Positions 1 through 13,282 of a stretch of 64,000 nucleotides of DNA are shown piece after piece. Origin of the DNA: Phycomyces blakesleeanus NRRL 1555(-) (Eukaryota; Mucoromycota; Mucoromycetes; Mucorales; Phycomycetaceae); the NCBI RefSeq assembly GCF_001638985.1, contig NW_017265149.1, forward strand, positions 62,001-126,000, in the 5' to 3' direction. The notes under the pieces are model-generated. The model saw only the letters and a list, made by a program, of their open reading frames with translations, did not search any database and was not told where the DNA came from. The translations under genes were made by a program, and so were the position numbers. The stretch's first letter is position 1. Every line of letters begins with the position of its first letter.

Positions 1-7
1 CGACATA

Positions 8-3000
8 ATGCTTTATGTTAAAGAAGGCGGGGTGCAAAAGGTTGTCAGCCCTCAGTTCTGTCATATTCCACCACAACCTCGCTTCTCACATCTGCATGGC
101 AATGAACATGGAGGATATGGTGTGTGTGCAGCGCAGGTGGATATATTTGGTCATCATTTTCATCTTGTCAACTTGTATACTATTATGCTATGTGCTTCTT
201 GCGTGCTTCCATTGTGGGGAATTTCACAGCAGGGCTATCGATGTTCAACATGCAACCGTTTTATTCATCCAGAATGCCTAGCACAGGCCAAGAGAGATAG
301 AAATACGAATAACCAACACTCAATACTCCATACTTGTCAACCTTATAAGTCACTCCTGGAAAGCGATACAAAGATCACACAGAAAGAACTTTCCAAACAA
401 TTGTTTTCATTTTATGGTAACCTTGTTCCTAAAGGAGAGAATGAACTAATGGGCCGAAGCTTTGAAGAAGTGGGAACCGTGTTGAATGTTTTACTACTAC
501 AAGAGAACATACTTCATTGCGGAGTCGCTGCTGGATGCTTGTTGGTATGCTACTTGTCGGATGATCCACTCACGTCAAACACAAGAGATAGCGGGGCTCT
601 CACCTTTGCTCAGCCATGCCCTGCCTTACGACGGGGCATCGAATTATGCATAACATATCTTGAATCAGGAAGCTGCAAAGGATCTTCCTTTCTCAGTGAT
701 TTCTACAGCAACAGACATCACAGCCTTGGAGAGTGGATGTTGAGTAAAGAGGATTATTTGTCCCATCTTGCTGCCATGATGAAGTCGTTAGCCAAGTCTT
801 CTAATGAAGGAACGATCCAGTCTGTGATCCAAACCGCTTCAGAGGTCAAACGCAGATCAGCAGGAGATGCCCGAGGATTCCTTCAAGTCGTTCCAAATCC
901 ATTCACAGAACGTTGGAATGATGATGATGACTTTGATGACGAATCTTGCCTACCTCAAGAAATTATGGAACGATCTGCTATGTTAGCTTGGCTTATGGAG
1001 AACCTGCACTTGAAAAGCAAAAAGACCGGGGAGATTATGCTACAGCACATGTGTAATCTTGGTCTCTTTGAACGAAAGGATGCAGCACCTATCCTTTTCA
1101 CTTCTGACACCACTGCCACCGGATCTTTTTTGCAAAGCCCCCACTCTTTACCACTGTCATCTGAAAATGAACCTGTTCAATGTGTTTTTCCAGTACCATT
1201 TGCAATAGACTGCTCACCAACAGTCGAAACATTGATTAACAGCATAGAAGCATGTTTTGATGATATTGATATCACACTGAATGAGTGTGGCATGCTTCTT
1301 CTGGTCCGACGTTGTTGGCCTGATCCGTTCATGTCACGTTACACAACCGATAGACTTATCCACGCAATTTTAACTTGGATATTTCAAGAAGACGAAAAAC
1401 TGTCAACATTACATGCTCAATATATATCCAATAAGCACCAGATTCCTGGTGTCCGGCAGAACAGGTATACACACGCAGCTCAACTGGCTCTTCTATCAAG
1501 GACAAGAGGATTGGCAGGAGAGAAACAGCGCCAAAGCATCGCCTTTGGTACGACAGCTGGAATGAGTAACGGTACTGGAAGTGCGTATGTAACCATACGC
1601 ACAGCCCTAAGAGATCGATATGTCTTCCCTTGGTTAGCAGCAGTACATTCTATGGATCCAAGTATGTATGCATCGATACTATCTGATACTATTGAACGAA
1701 TTGTGGACGGAAGACGAGAAGAGTGCATGATTCCCGAGTGGATGGAACAACAAAACCACAAGGTATTTTGTACTATAGTCTTGATAAAAAAAGGGAGGGG
1801 CTGACCTTTGGTATAGAAAACCACATCTCGAAGATATGATGAATACATGGGGTACATATTGAAACTAAAGCTTGGTGGTTTAACCTTCAGCAGTCAAGAT
1901 TATATGCTTGAAAGATGGCTTAATAAGGCATACGACGACTTTGAAGCCACAGGAGTATTAAAGGTAAAAATTTAACTTTCTATTTATATAAGTTGTATCC
2001 GTTTTCTCACACACTTTTTAATTTTAGGATAATGAGCCTGTCGATGTATCTAATCTTGCCAGGCTCTGCTCAACGAAAAACGTAGCATCGAAATATTCTG
2101 CAGCACCATCTGTAGTATCAGACTCAACCCATCCCTACGATACAATCACGAATCTGTTTGAAACAAAAGATATTGAAAGTATTGATCAAGGCATTCGCTG
2201 GCTGACTCTTTTCATGCATTCTGGGTTTGTTACACTACTGTATAACAGTAATAAGACCATACTAACAATGCTTTTGTAGAATTGGAATATCTTCAGAAGC
2301 TTTATCAAAAATATCAAGATTATTGATCGCAGCCGGTGCATCTATCAGAACACTCGCAGAATTCCTTAAGCTAGTTTGGTTCCAAGCTGTTAATGTACTC
2401 AAGATTACTACGTCTCGTGCTGCCATTATTGACATTGTTGGATACATTAATGAAAAAACATCGGGATCACTATTTTCTCTCAATGAGACTCCAAATTTAC
2501 CAACTGAACGTTTGGCCAGGTAATAAGATTTTAGTTAATAGCGGTAATTCACAGATGTCTAACTTTTCTTTCTTTACTCTAAAAAACTAGTACACAAAAA
2601 TTTGTAAAATATTCTGTAGTACTGACATGCTTTGCTTACAATTGTCCATTGGCCAATATTACTGAGCTTGATATTGTTCCATACTTTGGGGACCATGTTG
2701 CCAGAGTAATGTAAGTCTGCGTAGCGTGATTGTTATTGATTCAATTATTCAATTGTATTTAACAGGCGGACAAAACGTGCTTCTCTTGACAAAGATAATA
2801 CTTCCCCAATGCGTGCAGATGAGAACACTCCTATAATTCGCTGTATGATTAAGTATCTTCGATACGACCAAATTAATGTTCGTACAGATGTAATCAAGAT
2901 GTTCTACGCTTTAATATACTGGGGATTTGGAATAAGTAATAAATCGGATTTTGCTACCAAATGCATGTCAGCCCTTATACCAGCGTAAGAGTTGACTTTA

Positions 3001-6000
3001 TTATTTGGAATTAAGGAATTCTAGCTAATGAACACGCGTGTTTGTGTGTATGTGTGTTTAGGATTTGGGAAATGTTGCCTCCGAACCACGATCATATTAG
3101 TGACATAAATCTTAACTTACTGATGAAACTTCTCAGTATAGACGTACGTTACTTCCAGGCGTGCGTTTATGAGATATTTGAAGACTCGAACTGGGAAGTC
3201 AGGTAAAATAAAAACATTATAAATGTATGAATTATAACTATAGACTAATCACAAAAATCGGTACAAAAAAAAAGATATAAAGGACTGGATCATCTTTATG
3301 GACTATTCACAAAAATGGATTATGCTTTCCAGACAAAGTGGTTACAAATGTTGACACATCTTGGCCCTGTATTCAGTTATTTCGTTGGGTGTTTATGGGA
3401 CAAAGAAGTAAGACATCCGATAAAAAAAACTTTAGCTTTAAGACAAACTACTTACTTTGGCATGCCTTTAGGAAAATGTTCGCTCAAAGACCTTTGCGCT
3501 CATTCGTACTTTCGGTACATTGCATCTTCGCTCAGCATTCTGGTGCTGGGAGGCATATTTTATGGCAGCATCAGACCGCCAAAAAATACCCTTGGTTAGC
3601 CTCATGATAAATCTTCATGCTATATTCCCAGAGTGGCAGGTCCTACAATGGGAGGCACTACTTGGTGCTCTTGAGATGAAGCGGTCCGATAAATCCGATA
3701 CCCGATCCCTGGATATTTTGGATCATTACATGCGCTCAGACCACAGCACAAAAGATAAAGATCATGATGATTCTGCTTCTGAGATTGCTGCCGACTCAGA
3801 AAATTCAAAAGTTCTTATGCTTTCTCTTGCACTTCAGATGCTGAGTAATCATATAAGCATTACCCCTACACAAATATCCAGGTTTAAACTAATTTTGGTT
3901 GAGCAAATGGGATTTAATAACTGTCGCCGGTTCGAAAACGCTGCAGATGAGTACGTGGTTACATTTGGAGAATTTTGCTATGATCCAAAAGATCCGTCTC
4001 AAGATGCCATGATGATATCAACCTCTCGTGGTTTGAAGAAGGTTATGGATAGTTTTTCACCACTTCCGGCTGAAACAGTAGCATCGATGCCGTCTGATGT
4101 CTTGGAGCAAAATAGACTAAAATTGACCGAAAACAGTAGCCCAGGCATTCATTTCATTGATGTGGTGTTGAAAATGTTCAACTCTTCTGTTGACTTGACA
4201 AAGGTCAGCCATATAATTGTAAAAGCATGGCTTGAAATAATCCTGATAGTCGTCTACAAGGTAAATATATATATATATATTAAATGGTTTATATAATATA
4301 TTTTTAAACATATCTTAGCATAACATTTTAGTACACGAATATGAGCTCAGTGTCGTGAACTGCATGAAACAAATCATCGAACTTTTAATCAAGGAAATAA
4401 GCGAAGAAAACAAGCTATTGATTCTTGAGATTTTAAAGTGTCTTCTTCGACGATCGGATCATTTGACTGCCATGATTCTTCTAAAGCAAATTATGGCTTT
4501 AGGAAAGCTTATGACAAAGCTTGGTGGAAAGGTCACTGAACCAGTGTATCTTAAGGCAAAACAATTCTTAAAAGGGGCCTTTCTCCGCTTTGCGGGCGCT
4601 GGATTGTTTGTACTTTTATTTAAGGCAAGTAGTGGTGTGTAAAAAATAGCTTTTTTTTAGATAACTGAGGATTTACGATGATTTTAGAACCGAACAGTAC
4701 AGGATTCTGGTAACCGGGATGTAGACCTCTTCTATATACTTCGCACTATAATTGATCCCGAAGATGTTGTTCCTGACGAAGACATGAGAGAGGTTATATA
4801 TCTTCGTGATCAGCCAGTTCGTGATGTTTTGGATAAACTGATGAAACAGCAAATGGAAAGAAGTTCGTTTTCAACGGTATTGTATAATATGTGTCGATAC
4901 GTTGAAACCGTTCATTCACACCCATACTCGGAGACCATATTAAATGGTAATTAATGCACATTTCGGGTCATTTTATACTTAAAAGGATTCGCCTAATATA
5001 AATTACAGATTACGCGGGATTTCTCACAACACTTGTTAAGCACACTTCTGGGTGGAGGCGCTCAGAGTGGAACATTAACCCTGTTCTTACAATGTCTGCA
5101 ATATTTCTTAAAGAACATCCTTATCATTTTTCGGTAAGTATTCAGATTAACAGCTAGACGTGTGACTTACACACATTCTATAGATTTTGCTTGCGCCCAT
5201 CCAGATCTTATTCAAGCATGGAATTGCACATTGTGATTTAGAGGCTGAGAGCGTTGTTAAACTCATGGCAGCTTATTCTGCTATTTCTTCCATTCCTGGC
5301 ACACAGCCACAGAATGTATTTGCAGAAACGATAATTGAAGAAGTTAAAGCAGGAATGAACAATCGGCTTAGACTCAATAGAACCACATTAATGACCTTGT
5401 TACAGGTAAATGAGTAGAAACCTCTAATTAAGAACTATAAACACTAACTTAATTTAAAATCAACTAGCTTATTTTGTGGGATAACGACAAAGAAGGAAAA
5501 ACTTGGTACACCTCTATAGAAAATGAATTTTTAGGAGAAATGGCTCATGGGCGACAACGGAACCACTACTTTAAGGACAAGCTGCCATTTATCTTGGACC
5601 CTGTCGTGAACTTTATAAAATCACAGGTTGTGGTTTCTCCATTTACAGAAAATGATTTCCGAACCTACAATACAGCATCTCAAATATTAGTTCTCTTGTG
5701 CAGAGAGGATCGGAAGTATCTCAGTCGAGCACTTGCATTACAAAGGGTATTATACTTCTTTCTTAATTTTTACTAAAAATCAAACACATGGCTAAAAAAA
5801 TATTAATTGCTAGCTTGATGAAACCCGGTATTGCTTAAGGTTCCTCACTTGGTTTATCCTTGCTTTATTATCTGACGGGGCAGATGAATGCCTCAAAGGG
5901 ATTCTCGAGTTTGAGGATGTGTTTACCGACCTCTTAACCCAAACTTTAAACTCTGTTCAAGCTGCACTTGATAGTACAGAAGCAAATTTTGCAGATAGTA

Positions 6001-6768
6001 CATCAAGCGAAGCACTGGCACTTTGTTTTCTTGTTCTCAAGAGCTGGCTTCTTTTAAGATCACGCTCAAACAATGTATGTGTTAATGTTGACGAAAAAGA
6101 GCATGTTCAATCAGACCCGTTGATGTTGTGGATGTCTGTTTGGCCAGCATTGCGCCGGATCCTGTATGGTATTGAATCCTCAACCTTGTTTGTGGTAAGT
6201 GTTTTCTGCGCTGTCTTAAACTTGGACAAAATTAACTACTAGAATGGTATATATATATACATAACATATACATAACATATGAACTTTATGTTAGCCCGGA
6301 AACTATGGATTGTCGATATGGTCTATGTTCCTTTCCTTGTTACAATTTCTTTTTGGGTGTCATAGTAGCATTGTTCTGATTAATGCCAACGAATGGAGCA
6401 GTTTATTGGATACCCTTGTTACTCAGGTAAGAAATTGTTTTTTTTTCGTTAAGTTGAGCACTCTATTTACGATACTTTAAATTGATCCTTTTTAATGTTT
6501 TTTTTTTCGCTTCTAGTTATCGGTTACAAACGGAATCGATGAGCTGATGAGTAGTTCCGTCGAAGAGACATCCCCTCTCTATGAATTTAAAGGCAGAGTA
6601 ACAAAAGTGCGCCAGATGTTTGACGTTCCTCCTATTGAGGTTCCTGCTGATATGTTAATCGACCAATTATACCTTGTACTGCGTTCTGTTATGCAATCAC
6701 AAGCCGATAACCTTGCCTTTCCTGGTGCTACCAGAGTTATGACAACAGCAATGGGGTTGCCACAATAA
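8..6768 (+). CDS. Very large C1-zinc-finger protein with long helical region (5' partial, 17 exons)
   Basis: Proposed exons: 8-1762, 1817-1963, 2028-2224, 2280-2519, 2591-2710, 2766-2984, 3062-3202, 3275-3407, 3472-4260, 4319-4624, 4688-4946, 5009-5133, 5184-5405, 5468-5746, 5814-6194, 6295-6426, 6517-6768. Joined they give 1898 residues with no internal stop, and every junction keeps frame. The reading frame is open to the window edge, so the true start may lie upstream. Near the N-terminus the pattern H-x12-C-x2-C-x13-C-x2-C-x4-H-x2-C (residues 49-90) contains LWGI and QGYRC, as in C1 (phorbol-ester/DAG-type) domains; the usual last Cys at x7 is missing and the next Cys lies 20 residues on. 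The rest is leucine-rich and looks helical, HEAT/ARM-like, with no catalytic motif seen. One intron (4625-4687) seems to use a GC donor. A lipid- or membrane-linked scaffold is a guess from the C1 module. A relation to large UNC80-type channel accessory proteins is possible but I cannot show it. Confidence 0.72.
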
Positions 6769-9700
6769 AAAAAACATATAGAAAGCACACTTAATTTTGT
6801 AATAGATTTCATAATTCATCATTTGCAAAGCTCTCTATCCTTTAATCTCCATAAAAATCACCCTCTCGGTATCTACTTTTACCATTATTGAGGTACGGAT
6901 CCTAAAACAAAAACCTAAATTACTCGGGGTAGTCAGACTTTGAATAGAGCTTATTGTTTGTTTTTTTTTAATAAAAAAAAAGTAATTTGATCCAAAAACC
7001 CAAAACAATTCGGTGGGATATTCAAATGGGCTCACTTTTTATTTTTATTTTTTTGGAAATAAACTGATGACTTGGATAAGATGCTTTTTGTCTATGGAAT
7101 AGTTGGTTAAATGTAATAGAGACATATAGAGAATTTATATAAATAACAAGTAAAGATATTTGTTTTATTCAAACGGCCGTACAATTGATTTACGTAATGG
7201 TGAACAAGACTTGCAAAGACCTCTTTACAGGTTGGTGCTTCGCTAGTCTTCAGCAAGTTAGACTAGGAATAAGTTATAATAAGGAGATATCACAAAAAAG
7301 AATACAAGAAGTTTATAAGCCTTAATTGACTAGCTTTAATTTATTGATACTTAACTTGGATCGAGGAGATTATTACTGGTTACTTTGATGACATTATATT
7401 GATGATTGTATTGGTAATAATATATATATATATATATATCTGATTGACCGAACACATTTTTGACTACTTATTTTTTCTTCAACCTGTCCACACAAAATGT
7501 ATAAAAATACACCTATATGTTTATAGTAAATCCCGTTTTTATATAAAAATTAAAAAGAAAAAGAAAAACCTTTATATATATACATTTCTTTGTATTCTGT
7601 TGGTTCTTTGGATACAATATACATATATAAATAATTGTGTTTCCGAACTGGCGCAAAGTGATACGTATGATTGCAAATGGTAAAAGCAGAAAAATCCGCA
7701 GGGTCCTTTTTAAGTTGAAGCATAAAATATATATATACACATACATACTGGATACATTATATATATATATATTTAAAAAAAGAATATAACAAAAAGGGGG
7801 GGAATAGACAGATAATTATTATTTCTTTAAAAAAGCAAACAAGAATGTTGGATATTAGTCAAATGAAAAGAAACGCAACCAGGTATCATGAATCAATATG
7901 TACACAATCGCCTTTGAATATTAGCTGCCACTGTTTCATTTGCCTTGCAGATATCCGGTGAAATTATGTTAGCCATATTTTTCAGAACACAGTTGTTCAA
8001 TTCCATATTTCCAATAATGGGCATTTCGGTACAGTTGCCAAACAACATGATCAGATCAGTAAAAAGATTCTTGATTTTGCTATCATTGTTGCATTGGCCA
8101 TGAAGGAAACAACAAGATCCTTTTTGATACTCGCTTCAGAAGGCGACTTGATAACAGTGTATTCAATTCGCTGGAAGAGCTTAGAAGCGATCACTGATGA
8201 GCTTTCATTGTCCATTGATTTTTTCACACCTTCACGATCACAATAAGTAAACACTGTATATGGCTGACAGTAATGTGGTAGAGCCAGATGACTTGAAGCA
8301 CGACAAAGAAAATAAGTGCTTGGGTGGTGGGTGTGGTATACACACCACAGTTGAGTAAAATACAAGCACCATAATCCAGAGCGAATACTATAGTTGCTAA
8401 TGTACCTGGCTGGGTCACATCCCAGGAACGTAATCCCACCAAGCATTCGTACACCTTGCGCTGCTTCATTGTTAACCAAATATTGACCAACGGATATCTT
8501 TAAATTAGCGAACCGTCTATATAAACAGCAATGGCCTTCTTTCTTAAATAAGCAACACTTTTACAGTACCAATTGTTCCCTTTTCAAATTTATCTGTATA
8601 CCTTTGTATAAATCCAATTGAAGCTGTCTTGCTTGGTCAACAAAATTAAGTTCGACTGGCTGGCTGTGTTGATACATTTGACTCAATATCCTTGTTTTTT
8701 TTTCAGCTGTATTGGTGGATCAAAAAATCTTGGTATGTTATGGTGAATGCAACAAAGTAAAAAGTCAAAGGGCCTATTTTTTGGCTCTTTTGTTCCAGTT
8801 GAGGCAAACTATTTGGTACAAATTACCAGCTTTAGTCTTTGTTAAACTAGAGTGCTGTCTTTTTTTGTCCAATTCAAACTATTGGCAACCAGAAAGCATT
8901 TCCCGGTGCGGTAACTGACTGGTGAACCAGTGATGACATATTGGCACAGAAGCTTGGCTCAACAACATTACCATCGAATAATCATTTTGACGGAATGATC
9001 GAATTGCATTCAAATATGTGGTCACTCACGCCTATAATGTTGTCGTGATTACTGAATACAGTGCATTCTGCAATAATTTTTCTGTAATCGCAGTGACGGA
9101 GAGAAAACAGTTTCAACTTCAACTGTTCATAATCTATATGTTTTTGTCTTTTTCGTCAACAATTCTGTCCATTGATTTACATGCGTGCATAATTGCTTGA
9201 TGAAAATCGTGCTGTGGTCAATGTGGTCAATGCGGATACTGTGGCAAGAGACAATAAAGCCACGTCCTCAGAATGGCTGTCAAGACTAGCATCTATAACA
9301 AATACGATCAGTATTCGCTGACTCGTTTTTGGGCGTTTTCACACCTTACCATCATTACTGCATTCTGTCTGGCTCCTAGCGATACGATTTCTTGAGGTAT
9401 CGGCAGGTTTATATGTATATCTATTATGGCTATAAGAGTGGCAGCTGTGCCAAAACCAGGCAAATGGGTGCCTTTTATTTTCTTAATAGCCAATAATTTC
9501 TCTACTGTTTTTGAGTAAGATGATGTTATCAGCAACAATTTATAAGAGTGACATAAAATCTTTTTCTTTAAAAAATAAAAATAAAATAATAGTTATGAGA
9601 TTGTTCCATTATTCTTGAAAGTATTTGTAAGTTGTAATGACCACGTTAAGTATTGGAATGCATGTTTTATTCAGGTTAATTGTTTATGGAATTTGTAAAC

Positions 9701-12230
9701 TAAATGGAAGCATAATTGTTGTGACGAGATTCAATTGTGAAGCCATATGACACTACCATATTTGGACGCTTCTGCATAATCGTCAAGAGCCACATTTCAA
9801 TAAGCTTGGTCTTCTTCCTGATAAATAATCAAAAGCTTTACACATACTCTTTGGGTAGAAATCTCACTAGCTTAATCCCCAACACCTAATAGCTCTACAT
9901 TAGAAAGCTCAAAAGAGATGCTTGCTGTATAATAATCGATACTGCCATTATTTATCTTGATTTTTTTTAAAAAAAAGAAAGATACTCTTTTCATATCTGC
10001 CATTTTTTCTGGCTTGTAAAAGATGGCAGTTATGCTACCACTTTTTCTTCTTTTAGCCGTAGCATAATGTAATTAAAATTAATATGAATAAAAATGAAAA
10101 AAAAACTTAAATTTGAAATAAAGTAATATAAATATGTCTAATAAAAATTGGACCTTTTTTTTGAAAATATTTCATACCAATAAAGATGTGAATATTAAAG
10201 TGTTGGAGTGTTTGAGGAATAAGGAACTCAATTAGTTTTATAATTATGTTTTTTTTATTGATGAGACAAGAGTTAATACGCACATAAGAGATACCTTTGG
10301 AACATGTGCGTGGAATTTCCGTTAATCCTAAGTACTGGAATTATTGAATATAAAGCAGGTGAGTTTAAGCGACTGTCAGAATTAGATCAACCATATTTGA
10401 CTTCATTATTCGATAGGTGTTTGACCCTTGATCTAGTATTCGTTATTTTTACTGAGCGTAAAAGAAAACATCAAGTCCGATACGCAAGTAAATTTTTTTT
10501 TTTTATTTTTTTTTGGTATTTATTGGTAAAACTCTCCTTCTCCCCCCTCAATATTGTGTAGATAGCCACAGAGATGTTTCTATTTGTATTTGTATGTGTA
10601 TTTGTATGTGTATTTGTATTTGTGTTTGTGTGCCTAAATATATATAAATATATTGTAAAGGAGAAAGGGAAACAATGGTACAAGAAAGCTATTTTTGTCT
10701 CTCTTGTCCATCGAAAGATCTTGTCCGTAGTGCCGCTTCCTGGTGTCACACTACACACTAACACTAACACTAATACTAACACTCACAGTCTAGTGCAGTT
10801 TGTATTAAAACCACAATACAAGATTAAATCCAAAATATATATAAGAATTCCTATTTTTATTAGCTTATTTTATTTTATTTAAATGATGACTAAATTGACT
10901 GTACAGATGTTTTCATACCTGCTCATACGTCCGTGTAGCTAATGTTATGCCCGTTCGTTCGTTTATTTACCTATTTGTATCGGAGAGACTGTCAAGAAGT
11001 ATTCAAGTTGAACAATTGTTTGTGCGGTCGATTTGACTTGATTCTTGTATCACATATTAAAAATAGGGGATGAATGAAGATAAAGTAAGAAAAAAATAAA
11101 AAATAAAAGGGGTGTGATGTAGAATCTTCATTTTATTGATGTTTGGGACACCAAAAAAAGAAAAAAGAATAAGCTCCATATTGTTTTGACTTTCCACAGA
11201 AGATTCTCTTTTCTAAACAGTCAAGGCCTTTCTTTAAACACAAACACAGAGATGTATATAAAGTAAACTAAAATAATCAACAGCAGATTATTCTTATTAT
11301 AAACAAAAACAGATGCTTTTCATAATAATCACAATCTCAACCTCAATCAACATATATTGATTTGTTTCATGCCGTAAAAAAGAAAATACCAAGTTCGGAT
11401 AAGTTACAATCTTGCTCAATTTTGATGTTTTATTTTTGGCTCAACGAACCTCTTCCAAATCAAGCAAAATCAATCACCAAAGAAAAGAAGAAGAAGAAAA
11501 ATATTAAGGGAATCACTATGGATATAATTAACCTTTTTTTACTTTTATTTTTAAAACAATCAAATTTTGTTGCCTAGCAACATATTGTTATTATTACTAC
11601 TACACACAGTTAGAAACACTAATAATAATAATAATAATAAACCAAGGCATATATAACGTCAAACATTAATGACTACATATATATTATCTCACACACACAC
11701 ATATACATATATACTACATCCAATTATAAGAAGAAGAATAAGAAGAAGAAGAAAAAAACTGGGGCGACAGATTGACGTAGAGTTTGGTAGTGCAAAGCTA
11801 CTCAAATGATTCAATGACTTGTCTATTTTTGGCAACTGTGTCTCAAAGTGATATATATGTATATATACTATTATATAATAATAAGAAAAAAAAATAGCAG
11901 TTGTGGTAGTAATTTTAATAGGGAATATATATATACATTGATAGTGATAGTGATAGTGATGAAATATGAATTGTTTGGACCTTACTTGGACGCACACTCC
12001 ACTCATGGGACCAACTTAACTTGGAAGTACTTTCTATTATTACTAAAAAAAGAGCCCATTGTAAATTAGGCATTAAGAATATAAAATATATAAAAAGATA
12101 TAAAAATAAAGGATCTATTCTCATCTTTACTTGTTTCTTTCTCTCTTATTAACAACAATTATATTTACAAATATTTATATATATATATATCTTCTTTAAA
12201 TAATATTAATAATAATATACTTCAATATCA
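6769..12230. other. Gene-poor AT-rich interval with decayed coding sequence
   Basis: No intact gene is supported over 5.4 kb. It holds AT microsatellites (for example 7421-7439), poly-A/T runs, short trinucleotide arrays such as (AAT)n at 11621-11640, and a stretch around 7870-9960 that looks like broken coding sequence on the minus strand (separate entry). A short plus-strand frame at 10304-10490 has some coding character but no recognisable motif. The last few hundred bases must hold the promoter of the ORF at 12231. Confidence 0.6.
7870..9960 (-). pseudogene. Decayed protein-coding remnant, family not recognised
   Basis: On the minus strand this stretch is less AT-rich than its surroundings and gives several short protein-like segments in shifting frames, interrupted by stops: around 9310-9538, around 9000-9200, 8224-8490, 8051-8479 and 7880-8040. 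No frame stays open beyond about 140 codons, and simple GT-AG introns do not join the pieces. This fits an old gene or transposon copy broken by frameshifts and stops. I do not recognise the family. Confidence 0.25.
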
Positions 12231-13028
12231 ATGACTAGTCTACCAAAATTCCATTCATTTGGCAAACGAAGCTCTGTTCAGCCCAAAAAGGCTCCTAAAG
12301 AGAAGCCAAGAGTCGTAATCCGTACCTTATCATCCTCTAGCTTTTCTATGGTGTCTCCAGCCACAAAAATGCGTAAACGACTGTCGACCTTTTTGAATGG
12401 AAGTAGTTCGACCAGTAACAACAGTTCTCCCGAACAAGGATCCTTTAGACACAGTCTCTTTTCTATCAGACAGAATGGACCAGGAGATTGTTCAGACAAT
12501 ACAAGCACAACATCGTCAGAATCAGACCACACTCCAAGCTCCCCGTTATCCCAAAAACAGCAACTACTACTACAACAGCAACAAGATAATAATAATAACA
12601 ATCATGAGCATCATCATCAACCGTCATCAGTGCCAGTATCAGAATTTGGAGTAGTTTCGATAGACAGCCACCTTGAACACCATGCAAATGACCCTGCAAT
12701 CACAAAACAACCACAGGATGTCTGGTGTACTCACCAAGATATCTGGGTTGTTTCACCCCCTAATCCCATCAAAAACCAAAACCAAAACCAACTCCAATAC
12801 CAATATTATAATCATCATCATCAGCAGCAGCAGCAGAAACGGCAGCAACCTCAACTTCAACCTGTCACGCCTCACACAAACCCAAAGCCAGAATTGGTCC
12901 GACTGCAGCTTGCTCAGCAGGTCAGCCGTGTACTAGGTTCGGTTATGGCCGATGTAGATGAGGAAATCGATCAAGAGTGGGAGATAAGCAGGGCTGCATT
13001 GACCTTGAGTCTATCTCATTGTGTTTAA
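12231..13028 (+). CDS. Hypothetical Ser/Gln/Asn/His-rich protein, 265 aa
   Basis: A single uninterrupted frame starts at ATG 12231, preceded by an AT-rich leader. The N-terminal quarter is basic and serine-rich (KKAPKEKPR near residues 19-27, KMRKRLS near 47-53) and could be a nuclear-targeting or phosphorylated region. The middle (about 100-225) is low-complexity with runs of Q, N, H and KNQ repeats. The last 45 residues lose the bias and look ordered: LQLAQQVSRVLGSVMADVDE followed by an acidic, tryptophan-containing helix. No known domain was recognised. A small regulatory or intrinsically disordered adaptor is conceivable. Length and a non-random C-terminus favour a real gene; a downstream intron that extends the tail cannot be excluded. 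Confidence 0.55.
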   Translation: MTSLPKFHSFGKRSSVQPKKAPKEKPRVVIRTLSSSSFSMVSPATKMRKRLSTFLNGSSSTSNNSSPEQGSFRHSLFSIRQNGPGDCSDNTSTTSSESDHTPSSPLSQKQQLLLQQQQDNNNNNHEHHHQPSSVPVSEFGVVSIDSHLEHHANDPAITKQPQDVWCTHQDIWVVSPPNPIKNQNQNQLQYQYYNHHHQQQQQKRQQPQLQPVTPHTNPKPELVRLQLAQQVSRVLGSVMADVDEEIDQEWEISRAALTLSLSHCV

Positions 13029-13200
13029 ATTAATTATATATTCCTTTCATTCTATTTATTCAAATTTTTCCTTTTCTTTTTTGTATATATCACCAAAACC
13101 CTCTCTATCTCTTACTTTAATCTATCAATCTATCTACCCGTTTCTACCATCCTTTTACTACCACATTTTCCTTTCGCTCTCTCCGCACCCACGCACAAGC

Positions 13201-13282
13201 ACACGCATACGCATACGCATACGCATACGCATACGCATACACACACGCACACGCACACAAACACGCACACAAACACACACAT
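13201..13282. repeat. Hexanucleotide (CATACG)n array grading into (ACACGC)n
   Basis: About six perfect copies of CATACG run from 13204 to 13240, then drift into ACACGC and ACACAA units to about 13282. It lies about 170 bases after the stop of the Ser/Gln-rich ORF. Confidence 0.9.

Noticed and set aside
10574..10882. Opposite frames of about 100 codons at a Phe/Val-rich repeat
   Set aside because: They come from GTATTTGT and ACTAAC simple repeats and lack coding character.
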